Shown one piece after another: positions 10,721 through 20,795 of a DNA stretch of 64,000 nucleotides. The position numbers and the translations under genes are program-made. Source of the DNA: Tranzscheliella williamsii (taxonomy: Eukaryota > Basidiomycota > Ustilaginomycetes > Ustilaginales > Ustilaginaceae). A model generated the notes under the pieces. That model was not told the DNA's origin. It did no database searches and was given only the letters and a program-made list of their open reading frames with translations. The first letter of the stretch is position 1, and the number at the start of each line of letters is the position of its first letter. The DNA is taken from contig JALBYF010000033.1 of assembly GCA_023212725.1 (NCBI GenBank), positions 62,001-126,000 on the forward strand, read 5' to 3'.

Positions 10721-12700
10721 ATGGCTATCAAACGCAAAGAAGAGCATAGCTCGGTCGGCCGGAATGCCGATGACAAGGCTGTAGACGCCAAACCTGCTCC
10801 AGAACCCGACGAAAAGGAGGCTGTAATGATGCGACGCTCTAACAAAAGAGCCAAAAAAACGTCTTCCTCCTCCCTCGCCGACGAGCCGAACGGAGCGACC
10901 ACAGGGGGTCAGCAGATCAGGAACCAGTACGGCGATGCCGCCTACGCCAAGTCCGGCGTCACAAAGGCTGGTATTAAATGGCACAGAAATGATTTCAATC
11001 CCACTCCCAGACGTAGAGACGACGACCTTACTCCGCTGCAACAGCTGCAAGAGGCACTCGAGCAGCATGCGCCAAGCACGAAAAACGACGCAGGCGATGG
11101 GAAAAACGTGCTATATTGGATGGGGATGCGTGATCAGAGAGTGCACGACAACCGCGCTCTCGCACACGCCTCATCGCTCGCTGAGGAGAGAAGAAGGACA
11201 GGCAAAGGCGGCCATCTGATCGCCCTTTTCGTCCTTAGCCCGGGTGACTACATGGCGCACGACAGGGGCGCCAGGAAGATCGATTTCACGCTCCGCGCCC
11301 TTTCCAGCCTCAAGACCTCTTTCGATAGACTCGACATCCCTTTTGTCGTCTTAACACATGAGCCAAGGACCGAGATCGGGAACAAGGTGTTCGAGCTATG
11401 CCATCGATGGAACGTCTCCCAGATGACGGCCAACATTGAATATGAGGTCGATGAGCTGTGGAGAGATACTCAAATGGTGAGAGAAGCAGACAGCAAGGCA
11501 GTAGTTGTCAGTCTTCTTCACGATTGCTACGTCGTTCCGCCGGGTCGCGTGCTCACGAACGATGGGCGACCGTACTCCGTATTCTCCCCATGGAACAGGA
11601 GATGGACGGATATCGTCACGAGAGACATGTCGCTCCTTGAAGCGTCGCCGGATCCACAATCCAACGACAAGGGCATTCGCGAGGATCCTGTGCTCAGCGC
11701 CTTATTCGACCTGAACAAGCTCGGCAAAGGGTTTGGCACTCCTAACGAGCTCGAGGGGTTCGAGTGTCCCGATCGCGATTATTTAGCCAAGCTTTGGCCA
11801 GTATCAGAAGATGCACCACAGCAGGTGTTGAATAACTTCATGAGGACTAAGGGCAGTCTGACCGTTCTCGACTCGCCCGCGAACGAACCGAGCAACGAGG
11901 ACGTTGGGCGCGGCTCGAAAGAGTCTCGTCTCGGGCGATACTCGGAGGGGCGCAATCTGCTGAGCGAAAACGGGACTTCGCGGATTAGCCCGTATTTGGC
12001 GTCAGGGCTAATCTCTCCGCGCGAGTGTCTCCGCCGGACCATGCAGATCACGGGCGGCAAGCTGGCCATGGGCCGCGATTCGGGCGCGGCCATGTGGAAC
12101 ACCGAGATTTCGTTTCGCGACTTTTATGGCCATGTGCTGGCTGCGTGGCCGAAGATCAGCATGGGTCGCGCGTTCCTCTCCAAGTACGAGGCGCTTCTGT
12201 GGGAGACGGACGACGCGATGGTGCAGGCGTGGAAGGAGGGTAGAACCGGCTACCCGATCGTCGACGCTGCGCAGCGCCAGTGTCTGAAGCAGGGCTACAT
12301 CCACAACCGCGGCCGGATGATCTCGGCCATGTTCCTCACCAAACACCTCCTGCACGACTGGCGCCTCGGCGAACGCCACTTCTCGCTCAACCTGGTCGAC
12401 CAGGACCTCGCCAGCAACAACGGCGGCTGGCAGTGGTCCGCCAGCACCGGCACCGACCCACAACCCTACTTCCGCGTCTTCAACCCCGAGCTCCAGTCGC
12501 AAAAATGCGACCCGCACGGCGACTACATCCGCCACTTTGTCCCCGAACTCAGAGGCGTCCAGGGTCCCGCCATCCACGCTCCCTTCGCTCGCCTCTCCCA
12601 GGCCGAGTTCGAGAAGCTCGGCTATCCGAAACCCATAGTAGACCATCGAGAGGCTCGAGAAAGAGCGCTCCGCAGGTACAAAAACCCCGGAGCCAACTAA
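10721..12700 (+). CDS. PHR1: Class I CPD DNA photolyase
   Basis: The first ATG of the frame gives 659 residues. The first 100 or so are disordered and include the basic cluster RRSNKRAKK, a likely nuclear signal. The antenna-binding Rossmann domain starts near KNVLYWMGMRDQRVHDNRAL, the first strand typical of class I enzymes. The FAD domain shows SRISPYLASGLISPRE, EISFRDFYGHVL, GRTGYPIVDAAQRQ, HNRGRMISAMFLTK and NNGGWQWSASTGTDPQPYFR. The last motif, with its WQWSA.TGTD, is diagnostic of class I CPD photolyases rather than (6-4) photolyases or animal cryptochromes. It repairs cyclobutane pyrimidine dimers in blue light. The C-terminus ends 27 residues after the LGYPKPIVDH motif, with no cryptochrome-type tail. 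Confidence 0.93.
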   Translation: MAIKRKEEHSSVGRNADDKAVDAKPAPEPDEKEAVMMRRSNKRAKKTSSSSLADEPNGATTGGQQIRNQYGDAAYAKSGVTKAGIKWHRNDFNPTPRRRDDDLTPLQQLQEALEQHAPSTKNDAGDGKNVLYWMGMRDQRVHDNRALAHASSLAEERRRTGKGGHLIALFVLSPGDYMAHDRGARKIDFTLRALSSLKTSFDRLDIPFVVLTHEPRTEIGNKVFELCHRWNVSQMTANIEYEVDELWRDTQMVREADSKAVVVSLLHDCYVVPPGRVLTNDGRPYSVFSPWNRRWTDIVTRDMSLLEASPDPQSNDKGIREDPVLSALFDLNKLGKGFGTPNELEGFECPDRDYLAKLWPVSEDAPQQVLNNFMRTKGSLTVLDSPANEPSNEDVGRGSKESRLGRYSEGRNLLSENGTSRISPYLASGLISPRECLRRTMQITGGKLAMGRDSGAAMWNTEISFRDFYGHVLAAWPKISMGRAFLSKYEALLWETDDAMVQAWKEGRTGYPIVDAAQRQCLKQGYIHNRGRMISAMFLTKHLLHDWRLGERHFSLNLVDQDLASNNGGWQWSASTGTDPQPYFRVFNPELQSQKCDPHGDYIRHFVPELRGVQGPAIHAPFARLSQAEFEKLGYPKPIVDHREARERALRRYKNPGAN

Positions 12701-12902
12701 GTCCTATACCTCTTTTTATACCACTTCCATTCACAAGCTTTAGCTGCCATGCCGCTGAGTGAGTGTCAGTTCGGGCACGTGTAGACCACGCATAGTTAAA
12801 TGTCCATTGTTATACAGAATGAAGAGAAATTGCGATATCTGGACGAGGCGGATACAGGTATTCGCGCCTAGATGGAGCGTTGGAGAAAGCCGTATTTGAG
12901 GC

Positions 12903-14303
12903 TCAGCTGTGCCTGCAGTCTGGGATGGTAATCTGCTTGAGCTTTTTGTCTTTGTCGAAGAGGCCCCAGTACGGCTCGACACCGCCGTAGAGTTCGTTCT
13001 TCCAGTCTTCGTCGTACAGCTCGAACCAGAAGTAGCCGGTGCCGTTTTTGTTGGCGTTGCAGACGTAGCCGTCCAGGAAGGTCTGGAGTTCGGCGATGCC
13101 TGCTTTTGCTCCTGTGGTCTGGCCTTCGTCATTGACGTAGGTCATATGGGCGGAGTCGTTGGCTGTTGATGGCCACCCGGTTTCGGCGATATAGGCAGTG
13201 GGCTGGTTGTCGGCGGCAGCGGCGATGTTGGCGTCATTCTCCTCAAAGTACTCATAGGTCCAGCCAGGGCCGTCGGCGACCAGCGTGCCCGCGAACCACG
13301 CATGTACGTTGGCCATAAAGTAGTCAACGCCGGCAGCCACCGTGGCGGTAAACTCACTGCCAGCATCCGCGGTGCCGATGGGCATCGTCCAGCCGTACTG
13401 CGTCGCCACCTTGCGGAATTTTTCCACATATTGAACCAGACTGGCGCCAGACCCGCCGTTAAGCAGATATTCATTGCCGACCGAAATGCCGCCGATTTGC
13501 TTTGTCCCAAACTGCTGCAAGGCCCAGGTGATGTTGTTGACCTGGCGGTCCCACACGACATCGCCCGGATCCTCGGAATTGAGATAGATGGCAGGGAATA
13601 TCGTCAGATTCGTCTTGGTGCGCTGGATCGCATCGAGCACAATGGCGGTGACGTTGCAGTCGGCACCGTAGAGCCGTACTCTGCTGGTGAGCTGGGATAG
13701 GGTCTGCACGTCCTCCACAACGGAAGCTAGTTCGACGCCGCAGCCGGTCGTGAACTGCGAGTTGAAGGGGGTGTAGCACATCCCATAGAAACTGTCGTAC
13801 AATGCGGCGTTCTTTGTAAATTGGGAGGGATCGGAAGACAGCGCGGTGGTGTTGGACGAGCTGCCGGCAGCGGTGGATTCTCCCTTGGAGAACTTCATCT
13901 TATACACGACCACTCCAGCTGTGACGCCAGCGGCGACTAGAGCGAGAATGACGGCTGCTATGATCCAGGGTTTCTTGCGCGACGTCTTGTGGGGTGACGC
14001 CCCGTAGCCGAGCGCACTGGGTCCGCCTGCGCTGTGCTTCTCTTTCCAGCCGGCGTCTGGGTTGGCGTAGTCGCTCCGCCCGGAAGCGGGCAAAGGAGGC
14101 GCCAGAGAGTCGTTCCCTAGGCCATACATGCTGTGGCTCTCTCCATGGTAGAAATCTGCCGCCAGTGGCGGTGTCGGTTCGCCGTACGGTGCATCGTGAT
14201 AGAATGGAGATGGCTGACGGTCATAGCCGCCTTGACTCACGAGATTCTCGCTGGAGGCGCCGTACGCGTCCTGCCTACCGTAGGGTTGGAATGGGCGTGA
14301 CAT
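12903..14303 (-). CDS. Type II membrane GH17 beta-1,3-glucanase-like protein (copy 1)
   Basis: A single exon encodes 466 residues. Residues 1-110 are a Pro/Gly/Tyr/Ser-rich cytosolic tail ending in SRKK. A single membrane helix spans about 113-134, and a Ser/Thr linker follows to 165. The GH17 domain occupies about 172-463. The acid/base Glu278 lies in ISVGNEYLL and the nucleophile Glu374 in IAETGWPS, both family landmarks. There is no cleavable signal peptide, so the catalytic domain should face the ER lumen, then the cell wall. GH17 enzymes cut or remodel beta-1,3-glucan. Next to it are the GH3 beta-glucosidase and an MFS sugar porter. A second gene of the same design lies at 36461-38137. 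Confidence 0.88.
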   Translation of the reverse strand: MSRPFQPYGRQDAYGASSENLVSQGGYDRQPSPFYHDAPYGEPTPPLAADFYHGESHSMYGLGNDSLAPPLPASGRSDYANPDAGWKEKHSAGGPSALGYGASPHKTSRKKPWIIAAVILALVAAGVTAGVVVYKMKFSKGESTAAGSSSNTTALSSDPSQFTKNAALYDSFYGMCYTPFNSQFTTGCGVELASVVEDVQTLSQLTSRVRLYGADCNVTAIVLDAIQRTKTNLTIFPAIYLNSEDPGDVVWDRQVNNITWALQQFGTKQIGGISVGNEYLLNGGSGASLVQYVEKFRKVATQYGWTMPIGTADAGSEFTATVAAGVDYFMANVHAWFAGTLVADGPGWTYEYFEENDANIAAAADNQPTAYIAETGWPSTANDSAHMTYVNDEGQTTGAKAGIAELQTFLDGYVCNANKNGTGYFWFELYDEDWKNELYGGVEPYWGLFDKDKKLKQITIPDCRHS

Positions 14304-15614
14304 GACAACACGAGGCAGGAGTCACGGTCGAGATGGTCAGACGGAGTCGAAGCGGAAGCCGCACCCCAACCAAGAGTGCTAGGAGGCAAGTGGCGGTGAG
14401 GAGGAGGGCAACCTAAGCCGAAAGGTCTGAGGGATACAACTGGGGAAAAAGTTGAGGGAGGAGCTAGGGTAGGTCACAGATATGGGCAAGGTCCTTGATC
14501 GGCCTTGGCATCAAGTTGGCGTGCATGTTGAAGCATTGGGGACGGAGGAACGGCACGCCGGCACTAAGGGACGCTGCAGGGACATTGCAGAAGACAGGGG
14601 ATGAGGTGCAGTTGGACCTCATGGTATGCCCGTCACAGGTACACCACTCGTTAGGGAGATGCGTGCCACCCATATGCGAGACCTGCCGATACGGGGTTAG
14701 CTTGGGTGGTGCGGCTGCCAGCCAGCTCTAGATTGGTCAAAGGGCGGCTGGTTCAAGGGAAGATCGCCACTGCACTTCGGTATAAAGTGTTGAGTTACTC
14801 TCTGACAGCGGGCCAGCACAAGCACACAGCGCGCTGGCTCGACCGTGCATCGGAGATTTCCATAGGGCCACCGCATGAATCGCATTCAGATTCACCATCA
14901 TACAAGGCATGTGAACTGTGTGCGACTCGATTGTATGATGCGTCTTGTGCTTGCTTTCTGCAATCAGAGGACGAACAAGGCGGCCGCATGGTTTTTGTCC
15001 ATGCTGAAGCACGATGATTCTTTCGACTGCATCCATCGCAGCGTAATGTTGGCTTGCATTGCAGCACAGCAGGCGGGCTAGTGCGCTTTAAGCCAGTCTA
15101 ACACGGCTTCTTGCAGCCGCTCGGTTGCGCGGCCACGGCTTGGCGGCATGCCTCCTTGCCCGCGTCTCCTTTCCATCCGTCTTGGTGGCGCCACCCGAGA
15201 CGCGTCGCGCCATGAGGTTGAAGATACAATCCTATACCGGCCGGGAAAGCAATCAACACAACACTACGCCCACAGCATCTCGGCCATAGGGACGAAAGCG
15301 GACGCTGCCACTCATCTCCCTCACCTCATCGTCGAATTGTCCTCGATTGTGGAGACCAGAACTTGTGCCGTACACCAGCCGTGCGAGTGGAAGTCATCCC
15401 TTACCTCATCACGAGGTCCTCAAAGCTACAGGTGTTCACTGCCATCCTCTTCTCTGCCAGTGTCCATCCTAGCGTCGTTGTTTCCACATCACACCGTTGC
15501 ATAAATGAGCTGCATGTATGTATATGGAAGTGGGTCTGCAGCCTCAACTGCCCCTGCTCGCGACTCGCCATTGTTTCAGGCGCGCAGGCCCGGGACGGGT
15601 AGACGTGCCCTTGC
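14304..15614. other. Gene-free region between the GH17 and GH3 genes
   Basis: Both neighbours are on the minus strand, so this holds the GH17 promoter and the GH3 3' end. Several open frames of 60-118 residues lie here, but none has recognisable composition, motif or splice support. Confidence 0.5.
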
Positions 15615-18242
15615 TTAGTGGCTTGTCCCGACGATCTGTCCGTCTGCAATGGTGATCGATCCGCTCAGCACAAGATCGTCTTTGCGCGAGCTCTTGCCAA
15701 CCCAGACCTTGTACTCGCCGTCGACGATGCGGAACTTTTGCTTCTCCACGTCCCAGACCGAGAAGTCGCGCTTGGTGAGCTTGAACGTGGCCGTCTTGGA
15801 CGCTCCGCTCGGCTTGAGGTCCTGCACCTTGTCGAATCCTCGAAGCTGTCGGACGGGAGCGTCGGCCCGTTTCGGGTAGCCGAGGTAGAGCTGCGCGACC
15901 TCGTCGCCCTGAACGTGACCCACGTTCCGGATCTCTGCCGTGACCTCGGCGAGGTAGCGGAAGAGGCTGCCGGTGCCTCCGGGCATCTTATCACCGTGCG
16001 AGGGTGCCGCGACGCCGCTGGGCGCGAAGCTGTCCTTGGCGGACTTTTGGATCTTCAGATTCGCGTAGCTGAAGTTGGTGTACGAGATACCGTGGCCGAA
16101 CGGAATCAGCGGCTCCAGCCCCAGCTGGTTCCACCTGCGGTAGTCGATGTAGAGACCCTCGGTGAAATCGACCTGGGGGTCGCTGGCCGGGCTGCCAACG
16201 ATCTTCGGGTAGTGCTCCGCATCCTTGTCGGCGAGGATCGAGTAGGGCATCTTGCCGGACGGGTTGACGTCGCCGTACAGGACGTTGGCCAGTGAGCTTC
16301 CCGATTCTTGTCCGGGCAGATGCGGGAAGACGAGCGCCGTGATGTTCGGGTGGTCGAACCAGTCGCTCATCAGGATCGGGCCGACGGTGTGCACCACCAC
16401 GATCGTGTTGTTGCTCTGCGCAGCCACCGTCTTGATCAGATCGTCGCCTTGCGCATCCAAGCGCAGCGAGTGTCGGTCGCTGTTCTCGCCCGAGCGCGCT
16501 TGCACAAACACCAGCGCGGCGTCGGCCAGCATAGCCGTCTGCTCGATCAGCGCCAGAGTTTCGGCATTGTCAGCGTCGTAGTCGAACAAGACATCCTGGA
16601 CGGCGCCGCCCTGCTCCCTCGCCTTTTCACTGATGCCGGCAAGAGGGTCGATCAGGTACGGGAAGTAACCAGCACCTGATCCCCAGCCGATAGCCAGCGT
16701 GCCGTTCGACGTGTGGTTGGCCGGGCAAAGCTGCGAGCCGAGGCCGATCCAGCCCTGGCAGCCGTTGATGCCGTACGGGTTCGGCCCAGCATCGCTGCCA
16801 AACACCGCGACCCGCGCTTTCTTCGCGAGCGGTAGGCCGACATGGATATCCGAAGTACCCTGCGGACCGGGCCTCTTGGAGGCCTTGTTGTAAATCAGCG
16901 TGACCGCTTCTTCGGCCACCTTCTTGACCACCTTTGCGTGATCGCCCTGGACGTTGCGGTGCTCGTTCACCACCGAGCCGTTAAACATGGTGTACTGGTA
17001 GCCGTCCTTGTAGCTGACCGTCGGGTAGCCCTCGTCCTGGCCGTGCAGATACCACTGAGCCAAGAGGCGGACAATACCGTCGTCAATGCGCTCCATCTTG
17101 ACCTCGTTCGCCTTAAGCGCGCGGACGAGATCAGACCCGCCGACCAGGTTCTTGTAGCCTCCGGTCATGCCTCCGGGCATGACAACGTCCGAGCCGGCAT
17201 TGTAGGTGTTGGAGGTATTGAAGGCGGCAGACCAGTCGGTCACGACAAAGCCTTGGAAGTCGAGCTCGTCCTTGAGCAGGGTGTTGAGCAGCTTCGAGTT
17301 TTCGCAGCCCTGCGTGCTGTTGATCCGGTTGTAGACGCACATGATCGCACCGCTGCCGGCTCGGACGGCGTTCATGAAGGGCCAGAGGTAGAGCTCGTGC
17401 ATGGTTCGGTCATCGACATTGGCGCTGTGGGTGAGCTGGGTGTTGTTGCCGGGGTTGAGCGTCCACGGGTCGGACGCTGCGTACAGCTGCCGGAAAGTCT
17501 CGCTCTCGTAGGCGACAAAGTGCTTTGCAGTGGAGATCACACCGTTGTCCTGCGTCCCCTTGACCGTGTAGAAGGCAGCCTCGCCATGCAGGTACGGGTC
17601 CGGCCCGAAACCTTCCCAGTTGCGCCCCTGGAAGGGACTCCGCCCGAGCGGACCGCCCGTGACAGGGCCCAGATGGACATTGACGCCCTTGGCCTTGAAC
17701 TCGGCGCCGAGGGCGTGTGCCCGCTGATAGATCAAGTCGCGGTTCCACGTCGCCGCGGTGGTGAGGCCGGCGGGGAAGACGGTGACAAAGTCCGACGCGC
17801 GGAACCCAGCCGGTCCATCCTGGAAGCAGAGCTCCGGGATGCCAAAGCGGTCCACGCGGCCGAGCGTGCCTTCGCACCGGCCGCCCGTGATGCCCGCGGT
17901 CAGGTTGACCTTTTCCTCCAAACTGAGCTGAGACACGACACCGCGCGCCTTGTCCACGGCCCATTCCCACCCGCCGTTTCCGGTTACAGGATGGAACGGG
18001 CTCTTGACATCGGCGAATTCGGGCCCACCACGGTAAAAGGTGCCAGCCAAGGGCGCGGTAGCTAGCGCCGAATTGTCGGCCGAGCTAATGTTCCAGGACA
18101 GCTGCGTATCGTTCGAGACGTCTACCTGGCGCGCCTCGAAAAGAAAGCTAAGGTGTTCGAGAGAAGCGGCCTCGGCGCTACTAGACAGCGCTGAGGCGGC
18201 GTAGATCGCCAAAATGAGGTACGACCAGTTGGAAGACTTCAT
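15615..18242 (-). CDS. Secreted GH3 beta-glucosidase
   Basis: The ATG at 18242 gives 875 residues beginning with a signal peptide (basic MKSSNW, then a hydrophobic stretch ending SSSAEA). The GH3 N-terminal barrel includes ELCFQDGPAGFR, GRNWEGFGPDPYLHGEA, TAKHFVAYE and the nucleophile Asp336 in GFVVTDWSA. The second domain carries the loop ARSGENSDR, whose Glu is the likely acid/base as in Aspergillus enzymes. A fibronectin III-like domain ends the protein (RNVGHVQGDEVAQLYLGYP, RQLRGFDKV). Such enzymes release glucose from cellobiose and laminari-oligosaccharides outside the cell. Asn glycosylation sites are frequent. It is divergent from the MFS sugar porter and next to a GH17 enzyme, which suggests joint use of glucans. 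Confidence 0.93.
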   Translation of the reverse strand: MKSSNWSYLILAIYAASALSSSAEAASLEHLSFLFEARQVDVSNDTQLSWNISSADNSALATAPLAGTFYRGGPEFADVKSPFHPVTGNGGWEWAVDKARGVVSQLSLEEKVNLTAGITGGRCEGTLGRVDRFGIPELCFQDGPAGFRASDFVTVFPAGLTTAATWNRDLIYQRAHALGAEFKAKGVNVHLGPVTGGPLGRSPFQGRNWEGFGPDPYLHGEAAFYTVKGTQDNGVISTAKHFVAYESETFRQLYAASDPWTLNPGNNTQLTHSANVDDRTMHELYLWPFMNAVRAGSGAIMCVYNRINSTQGCENSKLLNTLLKDELDFQGFVVTDWSAAFNTSNTYNAGSDVVMPGGMTGGYKNLVGGSDLVRALKANEVKMERIDDGIVRLLAQWYLHGQDEGYPTVSYKDGYQYTMFNGSVVNEHRNVQGDHAKVVKKVAEEAVTLIYNKASKRPGPQGTSDIHVGLPLAKKARVAVFGSDAGPNPYGINGCQGWIGLGSQLCPANHTSNGTLAIGWGSGAGYFPYLIDPLAGISEKAREQGGAVQDVLFDYDADNAETLALIEQTAMLADAALVFVQARSGENSDRHSLRLDAQGDDLIKTVAAQSNNTIVVVHTVGPILMSDWFDHPNITALVFPHLPGQESGSSLANVLYGDVNPSGKMPYSILADKDAEHYPKIVGSPASDPQVDFTEGLYIDYRRWNQLGLEPLIPFGHGISYTNFSYANLKIQKSAKDSFAPSGVAAPSHGDKMPGGTGSLFRYLAEVTAEIRNVGHVQGDEVAQLYLGYPKRADAPVRQLRGFDKVQDLKPSGASKTATFKLTKRDFSVWDVEKQKFRIVDGEYKVWVGKSSRKDDLVLSGSITIADGQIVGTSH

Positions 18243-18383
18243 GGTCGCTCGCTGATGCTGGGTCGCTGTTGACACCAGTTGAGGCACGTCCGACACCGCA
18301 GAAAGTGGCTCGCAAAAAACACACCGGAGGTTGAAAGCGGTTGGATGCCAGTTCCAGCTTACGGAGCGGGGTTGGATGTTGTT

Positions 18384-18389
18384 CTTATA
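18384..18389 (-). promoter_or_regulatory. TATA-like element upstream of the GH3 gene
   Basis: On the minus strand the sequence reads TATAAG, about 142 bases upstream of the GH3 ATG. The spacing is plausible for a regulated fungal promoter. Assigned by motif alone. Confidence 0.35.
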
Positions 18390-19499
18390 CAGCTATCGAA
18401 AGCCGTGTGGGGTACTCGGCCGGCGACCCTGTGGTCAAATGAATGCAGCCGCTAGTCGAGCTTGTGTCGATTCTGCGGGGGCGGATCAACGAGTCCGATG
18501 ACGAGATGACCGGAGAAATGACTGAATGGCAAGTAGCCTTGGGCGGTGGACATGGCGGTTTCGAGACGCCGGTCTAGAGAGCAGGTCCACCGGCGTACCC
18601 CCGTGCCGGGGATTAGAGCCGCAGACATCAGAACGATGGGAAGCTCATAAGCTTTCGCCAATGCGATGGCGACGGAGGCGGGGGTGGAAGCGCGGAAAGC
18701 AGCGAGAGAAGACCGAGGCGAGGACGTACGGAACAGACGGGGGCTGCAAGCGGCGAAGCACTGTTGCGAGACTGCGAACCTCGCTTAGCAAGGCTGGGCG
18801 CTCTGTATAGCCGACGAGTCATCGTACTTCGACCGCTCGATCCACCATGCCTGCAAACGTGGAGCAGGGCGCAGCGAGTAGCCATGCTCCTATTGGACAG
18901 CCTGGTCTCGCGTGGCTGAGTATGCGAATTGCTCCTACAAGCGTAAAGGCGAGCTTAGCAAATATGCGACGCAGGGCCAAATGTGAATCACAATAGCCGC
19001 GCACGGCGTGAGGCGCCTGGGCCAAGACAGTCCGACCACAGACCACATGGAAAAGCGAGGCCTTGGCGGAATGGGATGGTGAAACTCGGCGGGTCGCTCA
19101 GCTTAGCTATTGCGACGGCGGGTGGATGTGCGCTTGCGAGCCGGATCCGCGAGATGGCTGATCGTTCGCTACGATGGAAAGAACTGGAGGAAGGTCTTGG
19201 CCGTAGCGAGTTGATGCAGCGGGCCACAACTGCCCGCCGCCATCCGGCGCAGGCTGAAACAAGGTGAGCGGATGGGACCTGGCACCGGTTGCCGGTCACC
19301 GTGCCGTTGAAGTAGGATAGTGCAGAAAGAGGCTTGCTTCGCGTGACCGAGAACGATAACGCGCATAAAGCGAACGAGCGGCAGCACTCTTTCCTCTTTG
19401 GGCGAAGGGACATGGAGAAAAGGACTTGCCGGCTAGGTTGAAACGGCCTCATGTGATCACTTGACTATGGCGCATGAAGATCGAGGGTCTTGCAACCTG

Positions 19500-19535
19500 C
19501 CCCACTTGCCCCACACTTTCCTTTGTTGTGGGGAC
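19500..19535. promoter_or_regulatory. Cluster of SYGGRG (Mig1/CreA-type) sites
   Basis: Two CCCCAC hexamers (GTGGGG on the other strand) lie eight bases apart, and a forward GTGGGG follows about 25 bases later. This fits the consensus of fungal carbon-catabolite repressors. The setting between a beta-glucosidase and a sugar porter is apt, but single sites are common by chance. Confidence 0.3.
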
Positions 19536-20795
19536 TAGATACAGCTATGACAATACAATGCCGTGGAATTGCGCGGAGACGCCGGCGAGGAAAGGTCAGT
19601 AGCGGTTACACCGGCCTCCTTTCCTGGTCGAGGCCTTGTTCCCGTCGCTAGGGATGCGGGTAAAACAGGTCGCTAGGAACACGAACCATGCGGACGTGAG
19701 GCTTGGAGAAGCAAGGCAGCTAGCCGCGCTGTTTCATCTTTTCGACGCTCACCCTCAACGGGGATAGAGAAGCTACACGCACGAGCTAGCTGCCGTCTGG
19801 AGCCTTTGTTGCTGTCGGCCATTTCTCGCACGTATCTGGTGCGGTGCTAGAAAGGCAGCAGTACGGATTTATTTTCCTTGCCCACCCGATTCATTGATAT
19901 TACACGTACTCAGAACTCTATTCAAGTACTCAGGCACGAACTTAGTACTTCCTCGAACGACCCAATGCCGCCGTAATCACACGCGCGCACATGTATCAGA
20001 CTGACAGCCGCAAGTCCTGACGCTACGCATCGACACAAGTAATTGAGATTGAAGTCTGCGTAGCCCTCTTTTCCACTTGCCGTCTACCATGACCTGCGAT
20101 GGAGATGCGGTCTCACTGCGATGAGTGCGCTCGTGATGAGAGCTCCGCCCGTCGGCAACAGTGGAAAGGGAATAGAGGAGATTCGAAACCTTTTCTCCGG
20201 CCTTCGTCTGCTTTTCGATCGGTTTGGCGCGGATCAGCTCAGCCGGGCGGCGAGGTCACTCCTGCGGCCGGGGACCCCACGAAAATCGGCAGACCTGCTG
20301 CGCAGCTTTTGCCGGCCAGATTCATATTCAGTGCATTTCCAAAGGTTGCCGGTTTCGCCTCCTCGCTTACACTTCTGCTGCCCCGCCTGTCCTCTACTCC
20401 CCATGGGGCCACACAAGCGGTCTGAGTCACAGCAACCAGACCACGCAGCAAGGTACAGGTTTAGTACCGGAACGGGTAAGCGCGCCCTGTCCCGCGTGGT
20501 GGCTTCGTTTTTTTTCTCTCTTTTCTTTTCTTTCCGTGTACTCAGTCCGTAATCACTCGTAGCTGCGCCGCTACTCGCCTGGTGCAGAAGAACCAGGCAC
20601 TGCTCAGGGCAAGAGGCACTGAGTGCATGCGAAAACCCATGCAGGCCGGATGCCGCACGCGGCAGCACGGTCCCCCTGCGAAATGGGATGCATGTCAAAA
20701 AGTAGAAATACCGCCCCGCACCCCCGCTTTCCGTAACCCCGCAAAGCACCCCTCCTTCTCCTCCTCACCACAAGCTTTTCCTTTCCCGTTTCACT

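Larger units (their letters stand above)
18243..20795. other. Long divergent intergenic region, GH3 / MFS sugar porter
   Basis: At 2.5 kb this is among the longest gene-free stretches here and must hold both promoters. Open frames of up to 170 residues occur but show no domain, and frames overlap on both strands as expected by chance in GC-rich DNA. Three SYGGRG (Mig1/CreA-type) hexamers cluster at 19500-19535, and a direct repeat of TACTCAG lies near 19905-19935. Confidence 0.5.

Noticed and set aside
14464..14673. Cys-containing 69-residue minus-strand frame, a possible small secreted protein
   Set aside because: No signal peptide, and an overlapping plus-strand frame of similar length exists; not supportable.
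20121..20552. 143-residue plus-strand frame upstream of the MFS gene
   Set aside because: No domain or codon-use support; overlaps similar frames on both strands and probably lies in promoter or leader sequence.
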